Assembly: GCA_007121695.1 (NCBI GenBank)
Contig: SKKC01000216.1
Location: forward strand, 1 to 6,284
Length of the DNA: 6,284 nucleotides
From: Spirochaetales bacterium
GTDB lineage: Bacteria > Spirochaetota > Spirochaetia > DSM-27196 > SKKC01
Direction: 5' to 3'
Positions 1-5,917 of the stretch are shown piece after piece. The translations under genes and the position numbers were made by a program. Each line of letters begins with the position of its first letter. Within the stretch, counting starts at the first letter, position 1. The notes below the pieces were generated by a model. That model was not told the DNA's origin and did no database searches. It saw only the letters and a program-made list of their open reading frames with translations.

Positions 1-111
1 GCGCGAACTGAGGAATCGGCCATCCATGACGAACCACCTGGTGCCGGGTGAACCCTCATCGTGGTGATGATGGGTACAGTGTGGATTGGGACAGAAGGGG
101 GGACGAGGCAT
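1..111 (-). CDS. Partial zinc-ribbon protein, probably a transposase-like N-terminus (cut by left edge)
   Basis: An ATG at 111-109 opens a frame of 37 codons that is still open at the window edge, so only the N-terminus is visible. The peptide starts MPRPPFC and has Cys7 and Cys12 in a CPNPHC motif, a run of four histidines at 14-17, then a TRWFV segment and an M-D-G-R-F turn. Cys-Pro-rich starts followed by Trp-Phe and a short glycine turn are typical of the zinc ribbon at the N-terminus of some insertion-sequence transposases and related DNA-binding proteins; the second Cys pair would lie beyond the edge. The start is supported by AAGGAG at 122-117, five bases upstream. The transposase assignment is an inference from pattern memory; the zinc-ribbon reading is firmer. 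It could instead be a chromosomal zinc-ribbon DNA-binding protein. No terminal inverted repeat could be recognised. Confidence 0.65.
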   Translation of the reverse strand, partial: MPRPPFCPNPHCTHHHHDEGSPGTRWFVMDGRFLSSR

Positions 112-116
112 AGGCG

Positions 117-122
117 CTCCTT
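117..122 (-). promoter_or_regulatory. Strong Shine-Dalgarno site of the truncated zinc-ribbon gene
   Basis: Read on the minus strand this is AAGGAG followed by CGCCT and then ATG. It is the best ribosome binding site in the window, and it decides the start of a gene of which only 37 codons are present. Confidence 0.75.
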
Positions 123-129
123 ACCGGGG

Positions 130-160
130 GAGGTGAGCTGAGACTGGGTCAGGTCACCTC
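130..160 (-). other. Stem-loop in the leader of the zinc-ribbon gene
   Basis: Bases 130-136 (GAGGTGA on plus) pair with 154-160 (TCACCTC), and after a single G-G mismatch 138-141 (CTGA) pair with 149-152 (TCAG), leaving a 7-base loop. That makes 11 base pairs in total. On the minus strand the structure ends seven bases before the Shine-Dalgarno site. There is no U-tract, so it is not a classical terminator. It could influence translation or transcript stability, or be a protein-binding inverted repeat. Confidence 0.4.
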
Positions 161-183
161 GCAGAGTATTGAGCAGTGCGAGG
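157..183 (-). other. Alternative stem-loop overlapping the leader hairpin
   Basis: CCTCGCA at 157-163 pairs perfectly over 7 bp with TGCGAGG at 177-183 around a 13-base loop. Bases 157-160 are also needed by the 130-160 hairpin, so the two structures exclude each other. Whether this is functional or chance in GC-rich DNA cannot be decided from one sequence. Confidence 0.35.
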
Positions 184-220
184 AGGGGCATGAGAGCCAT
201 CATCCTGCGCTCTGGTCACC

Positions 221-247
221 TATAAAATACCCGGGGAACACGCGGGT
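221..247 (-). terminator. Possible weak Rho-independent terminator after the DUF374 pair
   Basis: On the minus strand ACCCG (247-243) pairs with CGGGT (233-229) around a 9-base loop and is followed directly by ATTTTAT. It lies about 50 bases past the stop codon of the downstream DUF374 gene. The stem is only 5 bp and the U-run is interrupted, so termination would be weak. A run of six T just upstream (272-267) follows an even weaker hairpin. Confidence 0.35.
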
Positions 248-293
248 TGATTGGTCTGAAACGGGCAAAAAACACCAGGGTGGCGGACAGTAA

Positions 294-971
294 TCACGGG
301 TTGCGACGACGGCGATAGGATCTGCCTTCACGTTCAGCAATCGCCGCGGCCTCGTCGGTCGCGCGTCTGACCTGTTCGAGCAGCTCTGCTTCACGCGACC
401 GGAAATCAGGAGGAACCACAATGGGTTCGCCGAAATGCAGGTGCAATCTGGAAAACGGCAGGGGAATCTGATAGTTGTCCCACCGCTTCCGGAAGGTGAT
501 TGAGTGACTGAACCACGCTCCGGATGGAATAATCACGTTCCCGCTTTTACCAGCTATGTGCACAATACCCGGCTTCGGCACTCGTGCCGGGCCAAGCGGA
601 CCGTCCATTGCGATCGTGCCGTCATGTCCGGACTTCAGATACCGGATAAAACCAAGAACTCCACGAGCGCTCTTCTTGGGCCTGTTTCGCGAGCTGATCC
701 GGAAATCCATGAAACCGAAATGGTTCAGCACATATGCCAGCACATCGCCCCGCCAGGAGTCTTCCACCAGCGCGGACCCACCCCTGTGACGGTACCAGTA
801 GATCCCGACAACAGAATATTCATGCCAGACGCCGAATATAACTCGTGTCCCCTGCCTCCGATATGCTCTGAAGCGATCAATGGGATCATCTATGATACGA
901 ACGGAAGCACCGATCAGCCGATACATCGACAGAACGACAGATCGGACCAGAAAGGTAAGTAACCAGACCAT
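294..971 (-). CDS. DUF374 / lysophospholipid acyltransferase-like protein, copy A
   Basis: Complete 225-residue protein of the DUF374 family, a branch of the lysophospholipid-acyltransferase-like (LPLAT) superfamily. Visible hallmarks are a hydrophobic N-terminal helix (about residues 2-20), the VIFGVWHEYSV segment with His50 where related acyltransferases carry their catalytic His, the DSWRGD block (71-76), the DGPLGPAR block (123-130) followed by KPG, and the PLPFSRLHLHFGEP block (170-183). The C-terminus is charged and helical and ends in an Arg-rich tail. Family members are thought to acylate lipids or lipid A-like glycolipids at the cytoplasmic membrane, but the substrate is not established and cannot be read here. 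The ATG at 971 is chosen because it precedes the hydrophobic helix and matches the start of copy B; no good Shine-Dalgarno site precedes it. It lies 49 bp downstream of copy B, so co-transcription is likely. Confidence 0.85.
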   Translation of the reverse strand: MVWLLTFLVRSVVLSMYRLIGASVRIIDDPIDRFRAYRRQGTRVIFGVWHEYSVVGIYWYRHRGGSALVEDSWRGDVLAYVLNHFGFMDFRISSRNRPKKSARGVLGFIRYLKSGHDGTIAMDGPLGPARVPKPGIVHIAGKSGNVIIPSGAWFSHSITFRKRWDNYQIPLPFSRLHLHFGEPIVVPPDFRSREAELLEQVRRATDEAAAIAEREGRSYRRRRNP

Positions 972-1020
972 TGTGAGGAATATATTAAAGTTTCGTTAAT
1001 TGTCACAAGCGCCGCGACAG
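972..1020 (-). other. Short spacer between the two DUF374 copies
   Basis: This is a 49-bp gap, locally AT-rich (AATTAACGAAACTTTAATATATT on plus/minus reading is spread over 977-1001). A TTGTGA and a TAATAT sit in promoter-like order on the minus strand, but only 15 bases apart, which is too short for a convincing sigma-70 promoter. No terminator is visible, which fits read-through from copy B to copy A. Confidence 0.4.
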
Positions 1021-1695
1021 CTATGCCCGCGACCTTTTCCGGTAGGAAAGCGCACGTCGTTTCGCTTTCTTCTCCGCCTCGTTGGTAGCCGCATCGAGCC
1101 GATCCAGCAACTCGGCTTCCTGTGACTTGTAGTTTGCAGGAACGTCAATGGGGTCGCCGAGGACAATATGCAAACGGGCGAAGGGAAGCGGAATACGATA
1201 ATCATCCCAGCGGCCTCGCACTCGTACAGAGTGGCTGAAATACGCTCCCACCGGAATCACGAGATGGCCGGTTTTCGAAGCGATCTGCAGGATGCCTGGT
1301 TTGCCCCGACGGGCCGGGCCGAACGGGCCGTCGACCGTAATGCTCCCGTCATGCCCGTCCCGCAGATACTTCACGAAACCGAGAATTCCCTGTGCCTTGT
1401 TCAGCGGACGCTTTTCGTCCCGCGCACGGAAATCCTGTGTGCCAAAATGGCGAAGTACGTTTCCGAGTACGTCGCCCTTCCAGGAATTTGCCACCAGAGC
1501 CGATCCCCGTCGGTGCCGGTACCAGAACATGCCAACGACCGAGTACTCGTGCCAGAGCGCGAAAATCACCCGACGTCCTTCCCGGTGATATTTTCGGACC
1601 TCGCGAATGGGATTATCTACAACGCGAACAGTGTTTCCGATCATTCGGTAGACGGCTATCAGAAAGAAACGCGTGATAATGCTGAAAACGCGCAT
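1021..1695 (-). CDS. DUF374 / lysophospholipid acyltransferase-like protein, copy B
   Basis: Complete 224-residue paralogue of copy A, collinear with it apart from one residue at the N-terminus. My hand alignment gives about 117 identities over 205 positions. It shows the same family blocks: hydrophobic N-terminal helix (about 2-19), VIFALWHEYSV with His49, SWKGD (71-75), DGPFGPAR (122-129) followed by GKPG, VIPVGAYFSHS (147-157) and PLPFARLH (169-176). The frame remains open upstream as far as 1938, but that stretch is antisense to the ATPase gene and has no family features. The ATG at 1695, just before the hydrophobic helix, is therefore the start. No clear Shine-Dalgarno site is seen. It is the first gene of a probable two-gene unit and diverges from the ATPase. 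Lipid acyl transfer at the membrane is inferred from the family; the substrate is unknown. Confidence 0.85.
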   Translation of the reverse strand: MRVFSIITRFFLIAVYRMIGNTVRVVDNPIREVRKYHREGRRVIFALWHEYSVVGMFWYRHRRGSALVANSWKGDVLGNVLRHFGTQDFRARDEKRPLNKAQGILGFVKYLRDGHDGSITVDGPFGPARRGKPGILQIASKTGHLVIPVGAYFSHSVRVRGRWDDYRIPLPFARLHIVLGDPIDVPANYKSQEAELLDRLDAATNEAEKKAKRRALSYRKRSRA

Positions 1696-1819
1696 GACCG
1701 GGCCGTCATGCTGCGATCCGGGTGTTCGGGATCTCAAGAATTGGCTCCAATAATTAGGTGTTTTGGCTCTACACTTGTATGTTAAAGGGGAAAACTGATA
1801 ATTACCACAGGATTTTGCT
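1696..1819. promoter_or_regulatory. Divergent intergenic region between DUF374 pair and ATPase
   Basis: These 124 bp must carry the start signals for both directions. It is AT-rich from about 1739 to 1819. It contains a short perfect palindrome, ATTGG-CT-CCAAT (1740-1751), that could be an operator. A GATAAT (1797-1802) lies 16 bases after TTGTAT (1775-1780) on the plus strand, but a transcript from it would start almost on the AGGA (1809-1812) in front of the ATPase ATG, so the assignment is weak. No convincing minus-strand promoter was found. Confidence 0.35.
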
Positions 1820-4480
1820 ATGAGTACAGCCTGGCATACACAGAAAATTGAAGAAATCACCGAGAACTTTGACAGCGACCGCAGCGCAGGCATATCTGAC
1901 AGCGACGCCCGGGAGCGCCTCGAGGAGCACGGCCCCAACAGGCTACCGGAAAAGAATAAACGAGGACCAGTCGCCCGCTTCGTCGCTCAGTTTCACAACG
2001 TTTTAATCTATCTCCTGATTACGGCTGCCGTCATTGCCGGTTTTCTCGGTGAATGGATCGAGGCAATCGTCATACTGGCGGTTGTTCTCATAAACGTCAC
2101 GGTAGGCTTCATTCAGGAAGGCAAAGCCGAGAAGGCGCTCGAGAGCATAAAGAACATGCTGTCGCTCGAGGCGACAGTAACCCGGGGCGGAAACCGAAAA
2201 ACCATCGACGCTGAGGAGCTCGTACCAGGCGATCTTGTCAGCATCAAGTCAGGCGATCGCATACCGGCCGATCTTCGTTTTGTTCGAGTCAAAAGTCTTC
2301 GCGTCGAAGAATCTGCCCTGACCGGAGAGTCAGAAGGTGTAAACAAGGACACCGAGACGGTGGACGAGGACGCAGCGTTGGGAGACCGGAAATGTCTTGG
2401 CTTCTCGGGCACCACCGTCACGTACGGAGAAGCACAGGGCATCGTCACCGCAACTGGAGCCAACACGGAGATCGGCAAGATCAACACCATGATCTCTGAG
2501 GCAGCTGAAAAAACGACACCATTGATTCGAAAAATTGATCGTTTCGGCACGATACTGTCGATCGTGATAGTCGCCCTTGCCGGTGGTTTTTTTGCGTTTG
2601 GCTACCTCGTGCAGGGCTTGGACCTTCAGGACATGTTTCTTGCGTCCATAAGCATCGTTGTCGCATCGATTCCTGAAGGACTTCCGGCCATTCTGACAAT
2701 TACCCTTGCATTAGGTGTGCAACGCATGGCACACCGAAACGCCATTATCAGAAAACTTCCGGCGGTCGAAACACTCGGTTCGGTAAGTGTCATCTGTTCT
2801 GACAAGACAGGCACACTCACCCGGAATGAAATGACTGTCGTATCTGTACGGACCACCGAACACGAGTACGAGATCCACGGTACCGGCTACGATCCGGAAG
2901 GTACGATATCGCAGCGTGAGGGTGAAAACTCGAGCAGCGAAGAACTACCCGAAACAGTCCTTGAGCTTCTGCGCTGCGGCAAAGCCTGCAATGACAGCAG
3001 TATAGATACCGACGGCGAGGGAAACTGGGTAGTCGAGGGCACACCGACCGAAGGAGCACTCATTACCCTCGCCCGCAAGGGCGGACTGGAAGACTGGAGT
3101 TCACAGCGACTGGATTCGGTACCATTCGAGTCAGAACACAAATACATGGCGACTCTGAACCAGACCGGGAGTGGCCGCAGAACCTACCTGAAAGGTGCAC
3201 CGGAACGCGTGTTTGACCGCTGTTCGACGGATATGGACCATGAGACTTGGAAAACCCGCGTCGACGGGATGGCAGGCCACGGGGAGCGTGTTCTGGCGCT
3301 CGCGTACAGGGACGAATCGGACTCGACAGACAGCATTTCGCATGACGACCTGGAAAGCGGATTTACGCTACTGGGACTCGTCGGCATTATTGACCCCCCA
3401 CGCGACGAAGTTGTGAAGGCGGTATCCGAGTGTCATGAGGCCGGTATACGAGTCATTATGATTACCGGTGATCATGCGATTACCGCAGGTGCGATTGCAG
3501 AAAAGCTCGGCATTGAAGATAGCGCAGATCCTGTCAGCGGCAGCGATATCGAGGCCATGAGTGATGATGAACTGCGCGAGTCAGTGTTAGTACACAGTGT
3601 ATTCGCGCGGACGAGTCCCGAACACAAACTTCGGCTGGTACAGGCGCTCCAACAGGAAGGCAACCTTGTCGCAATGACCGGCGACGGAGTCAACGACGCC
3701 CCTGCGCTCAAGAATTCGGACATCGGCATAGCCATGGGGATCAAAGGTACCGAAGTCACCAAAGAGTCTGCCGAGATGGTTCTCGCAGACGACAATTTCG
3801 CGAGCATAGTGCAGGCAGTCGAAGAAGGCCGCACCATATACGACAATATTCGAAAAACAATCCTCTATCTGCTTCCTGCCAACGGTGCCGAGGCAGCGGT
3901 CATTATCGTGGCTCTGATGCTCGGTCTTACGCTCCCGATCAGCCCGGTACAGGTTCTGTGGGTAAACATGGTCTCAGCCGTCACCCTGGCGCTGGCGCTC
4001 ACTGTCGAACCCATGGAGCGCAAGGTCATGCTGCGACCTCCCAGAGCACCCGATGAGCCGATTCTCGGCGCGAGTTTCTTCCGCCGAGTCGTGTTCGTGT
4101 CAATTCTCAGCGGCGGTCTGACATTTGCTGCGTTCACCCTGCTGTACGAGTCGGGTATGGAAGGACGTGACCTCGCGATTGCCAGGACAACAGCGGTCAA
4201 TATGCTGGTTGTTGCCCACACGTTCTATCTCTTTGCGTGCCGAAAACTGTACGAGTCGAGCATAAGTCGGCGGATACTCGAAAACAAACTGGCGTTCGGA
4301 CTCACAGGCGTCCTCGCGGCGTTACAGGCCGGATTCACGTATCTTCCGTTCATGAATACGCTGTTTGGCACCGCTCCCATTCCCGCGGTGTACTGGGTAT
4401 TCATTATCGGAGCCGGGTTCGCGGCCTTCCTGCTGGTAGAACTCGAGAAAGGTATCAGCAGAAAATGGGGCTCACAATAG
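1820..4480 (+). CDS. P2-type cation-transporting P-type ATPase
   Basis: Complete 886-residue ATP-driven cation pump of the inner membrane, the usual length for bacterial P2 (SERCA/Na,K-like) pumps. In order it shows an N-terminal cation-ATPase domain (about 4-55), helices M1-M2 (57-97), the actuator domain with TGES (168-171), M3-M4 (243-300) with PEGLP (285-289), the phosphorylation motif DKTGTLT with acceptor Asp328, nucleotide-binding KGAPE (458-462), DPPR (525-528), MITGD (547-551), the hinge TGDGVNDAP (620-628), and six C-terminal helices (about 681-874). In M5, Asn688 and Glu691 align with the Ca2+ ligands Asn768 and Glu771 of SERCA. In M6, Asn716 is kept, but the position of Asp800 is Ala720 (VNMVSAV). 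A plain Ca2+ pump is therefore doubtful and the transported ion is undetermined. The ATG follows AGGA by seven bases. The gene is monocistronic by layout. Confidence 0.95.
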   Translation: MSTAWHTQKIEEITENFDSDRSAGISDSDARERLEEHGPNRLPEKNKRGPVARFVAQFHNVLIYLLITAAVIAGFLGEWIEAIVILAVVLINVTVGFIQEGKAEKALESIKNMLSLEATVTRGGNRKTIDAEELVPGDLVSIKSGDRIPADLRFVRVKSLRVEESALTGESEGVNKDTETVDEDAALGDRKCLGFSGTTVTYGEAQGIVTATGANTEIGKINTMISEAAEKTTPLIRKIDRFGTILSIVIVALAGGFFAFGYLVQGLDLQDMFLASISIVVASIPEGLPAILTITLALGVQRMAHRNAIIRKLPAVETLGSVSVICSDKTGTLTRNEMTVVSVRTTEHEYEIHGTGYDPEGTISQREGENSSSEELPETVLELLRCGKACNDSSIDTDGEGNWVVEGTPTEGALITLARKGGLEDWSSQRLDSVPFESEHKYMATLNQTGSGRRTYLKGAPERVFDRCSTDMDHETWKTRVDGMAGHGERVLALAYRDESDSTDSISHDDLESGFTLLGLVGIIDPPRDEVVKAVSECHEAGIRVIMITGDHAITAGAIAEKLGIEDSADPVSGSDIEAMSDDELRESVLVHSVFARTSPEHKLRLVQALQQEGNLVAMTGDGVNDAPALKNSDIGIAMGIKGTEVTKESAEMVLADDNFASIVQAVEEGRTIYDNIRKTILYLLPANGAEAAVIIVALMLGLTLPISPVQVLWVNMVSAVTLALALTVEPMERKVMLRPPRAPDEPILGASFFRRVVFVSILSGGLTFAAFTLLYESGMEGRDLAIARTTAVNMLVVAHTFYLFACRKLYESSISRRILENKLAFGLTGVLAALQAGFTYLPFMNTLFGTAPIPAVYWVFIIGAGFAAFLLVELEKGISRKWGSQ

Positions 4481-4502
4481 AAGGAATGGTGTGATAATTG
4501 CA

Positions 4503-4531
4503 GAAGCTCGGGCGGCAGCCCGTTTGCCTTC
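4503..4531. terminator. Small hairpin in the convergent gap, possible bidirectional terminator
   Basis: CGGGC (4509-4513) pairs with GCCCG (4518-4522) around a GGCA tetraloop and is followed on the plus strand by TTTGCCTT. Outer GAAG (4503-4506) and CTTC (4528-4531) could add four more pairs across internal loops. It sits between the ATPase stop (4478-4480) and the stop of the convergent SPOR gene (4537), where a shared terminator is expected. The U-tract is poor in both directions. Confidence 0.4.
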
Positions 4532-4536
4532 AGCTC

Positions 4537-5289
4537 TCAGGCTCTGAATACTACCGAGACATAACTTTCAGCAAAACCCGGAAGGTCGCGAATCCACACG
4601 AGAAACTTGTCGGCTTCCTGACGGTCAGGATATGGACCGACCCGGAGGCGATAGAATCGCGTGCCTTCGATGTCGATGGGAAAAATCACGCTGCCGAGAC
4701 TGCGTTCTTCCAGCCGCTCACGCGCCCGTTCGACCGTATCCCGGTTGGGAGACGATACGACCTGTATCCAGTACTCTCGTCCCGTTGTCTGGACGGCGGC
4801 TGCAGTACGAGGCGAGGGCTGCGGGGTGGCGGTCGCCGGGGCGGGCGGAGTCGCAGCGGGAGGCTCCTGACGGGGAGTCGTCTGTCGGGGCTGCTGGGGC
4901 TGCGGCTGTTGACGGGCCTCGGGCTGAGGGGCGCTCGGCTGTGGAGCCGGATCCTCGGCCACACGGGGTTCGGGTTCCGGTTCTGGCTCCGTTACCGGCG
5001 CATCGGTTTCCCTGGCCGTTTCCGCAGGTTCCGGGGCGTCCTGACGCGAGCCATACACTATGATCAGGTCACCATCATCCTCCGGATCATCATCTTCAAT
5101 GATGCCAAGAGGACCGTCCGAGGACCGAACGTACTCAATGGGATCGAATACCCGTCTACTGTCCGCGGTCTGAACTCCTTCCTGAGCGCGGTCTCCGGCC
5201 GGATACAGAGCCAGAAGACTGATACCAAGTACCAGCGCCGAGAAGAGGGTAACCGACAAAATAATCACGAGAAGCTTTCGATGATCCAT
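4537..5289 (-). CDS. Membrane-anchored SPOR-domain protein
   Basis: A 250-residue protein from the ATG at 5289. It has a short basic N-terminus (MDHRKL), one hydrophobic transmembrane segment (about 5-29), a periplasmic stretch with an acidic patch (DDDPEDDGD, about 67-74), a long Pro/Gln/Glu/Ala-rich linker (about 84-168) and a C-terminal SPOR domain (about 172-248) with YWIQVVSS, a basic helix rich in Arg and Glu, then RFYRLRVGPYPDRQEA. SPOR domains bind peptidoglycan strands stripped of stem peptides, usually at division sites; a bitopic inner-membrane protein with a flexible linker is the classic architecture (FtsN, DedD). A role in division or wall remodelling is inferred. The frame extends to a TTG at 5322 that would overlap coaE by 11 bp, but the ATG before the basic, hydrophobic anchor is preferred. 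The gene starts 22 bp after coaE and is the last of the unit. Confidence 0.85.
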   Translation of the reverse strand: MDHRKLLVIILSVTLFSALVLGISLLALYPAGDRAQEGVQTADSRRVFDPIEYVRSSDGPLGIIEDDDPEDDGDLIIVYGSRQDAPEPAETARETDAPVTEPEPEPEPRVAEDPAPQPSAPQPEARQQPQPQQPRQTTPRQEPPAATPPAPATATPQPSPRTAAAVQTTGREYWIQVVSSPNRDTVERARERLEERSLGSVIFPIDIEGTRFYRLRVGPYPDRQEADKFLVWIRDLPGFAESYVSVVFRA

Positions 5290-5311
5290 ATATGCGCTTC
5301 GCTCCGCCTTG

Positions 5312-5917
5312 TTAACAGTCAATATACAGTTCGCGCAGAAGCCCGCGTACCCTCCGACGAAGGACGCCGCGGGTCACTGAGTTTCCCACAATAGATATAT
5401 CGACCTGTTCAGCGGATAAACTTAGGCTGCGCTGCTGCCTGAAGCGGGCAATTGTGGACCGAATGCCATGTCTGTCACGCCGCCAGGCGCGCAGAAAACG
5501 GACGGGAGCCCATGCCCGAACGACAATGGCGTGATCACAGACGGTGTGCAGTCCCATATGAAACAGAAGCGCTGCGTTAATGACGATACGCGCGTCACCG
5601 GGAAGACTGTCGATCTCCGATCTGACACGGGCTACCATGGGAGGGTGCACAATCGCTTCGAGCCGTTCGAGTGCCGTCCTGTCGGTGAATACACGGCGTC
5701 CAAGCGCGCGCCGGTCCACCATACCCTCTCCGGTGAGCACATCGTCCCCGAATGCCTCCGCGACAACCTGAACCTCGTCCTGCAAAACGGCATGGCCGAC
5801 AGCGTCCACGTCGATCTCACGGAAGCCACAGTCTCTGAGAATCGATGTTAACTCGCTCTTGCCACTGCAGATCCTGCCTGCAACCCCGATAATACGGATC
5901 AATGAAACTCGCCCCAC
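5312..5917 (-). CDS. coaE: Dephospho-CoA kinase
   Basis: A 201-residue P-loop kinase that phosphorylates the ribose 3'-hydroxyl of dephospho-CoA, the last step of coenzyme A synthesis in the cytoplasm. Numbering from the GTG at 5917, the Walker A loop is GVAGRICSGKS (11-21), the DVDAVGHAVL segment (36-45) corresponds to the family DxDxxxH/R region, IVHPPM (89-94) is the HP motif, and ALLFHMGL (116-123) corresponds to the PLLFExGL substrate segment with His in place of Glu. RFRQQR (158-163) is in the lid region, and the end has the IVGNS block where the family has I-x-N-x-G. The length is normal. The GTG start overlaps polA by 19 bp behind GGGAG. An alternative TTG at 5902 overlaps the polA stop as TTGA and gives the more usual short N-terminus (MIRIIGVAG). 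Either start implies translational coupling to polA. Confidence 0.88.
   Translation of the reverse strand: MGRVSLIRIIGVAGRICSGKSELTSILRDCGFREIDVDAVGHAVLQDEVQVVAEAFGDDVLTGEGMVDRRALGRRVFTDRTALERLEAIVHPPMVARVRSEIDSLPGDARIVINAALLFHMGLHTVCDHAIVVRAWAPVRFLRAWRRDRHGIRSTIARFRQQRSLSLSAEQVDISIVGNSVTRGVLRRRVRGLLRELYIDC

Noticed and set aside
152..221. Direct repeat GGTCACCT at 152-159 and 214-221
   Set aside because: Two copies of eight bases in GC-rich DNA are not convincing as a target duplication or operator pair; no matching element ends flank them.
266..283. CACCCTGGTG followed by six T on the minus strand as terminator of the DUF374 unit
   Set aside because: The stem can have only three to four base pairs with a tiny loop; the 221-247 hairpin is somewhat better, though also weak.
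112..293. Known structured RNA (SRP RNA, RNase P RNA, tmRNA or tRNA) in the left intergenic region
   Set aside because: A GGTCAGGTC stretch at 147-155 briefly recalls SRP RNA, but the conserved GGAAGCAGCC-type loop and the rest of the fold are missing; no RNase P, tmRNA or tRNA signature was seen on either strand.
504..962. 152-codon plus-strand open frame opposite DUF374 copy A
   Set aside because: It is a shadow of the DUF374 coding strand; the translation has no family features. The similar 1168-1785 frame mirrors copy B in the same way.
1696..1938. N-terminal extension of DUF374 copy B up to 1938
   Set aside because: The extra 81 residues run antisense through the ATPase start and lack any match to copy A; the hydrophobic N-terminal helix begins at the ATG at 1695.
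4498..5394. 298-codon plus-strand open frame opposite the SPOR and coaE genes
   Set aside because: It is antisense to two well-supported genes, is Arg/Gly-rich low complexity mirroring the Pro/Glu linker on the other strand, and shows no recognisable domain or ribosome binding site.
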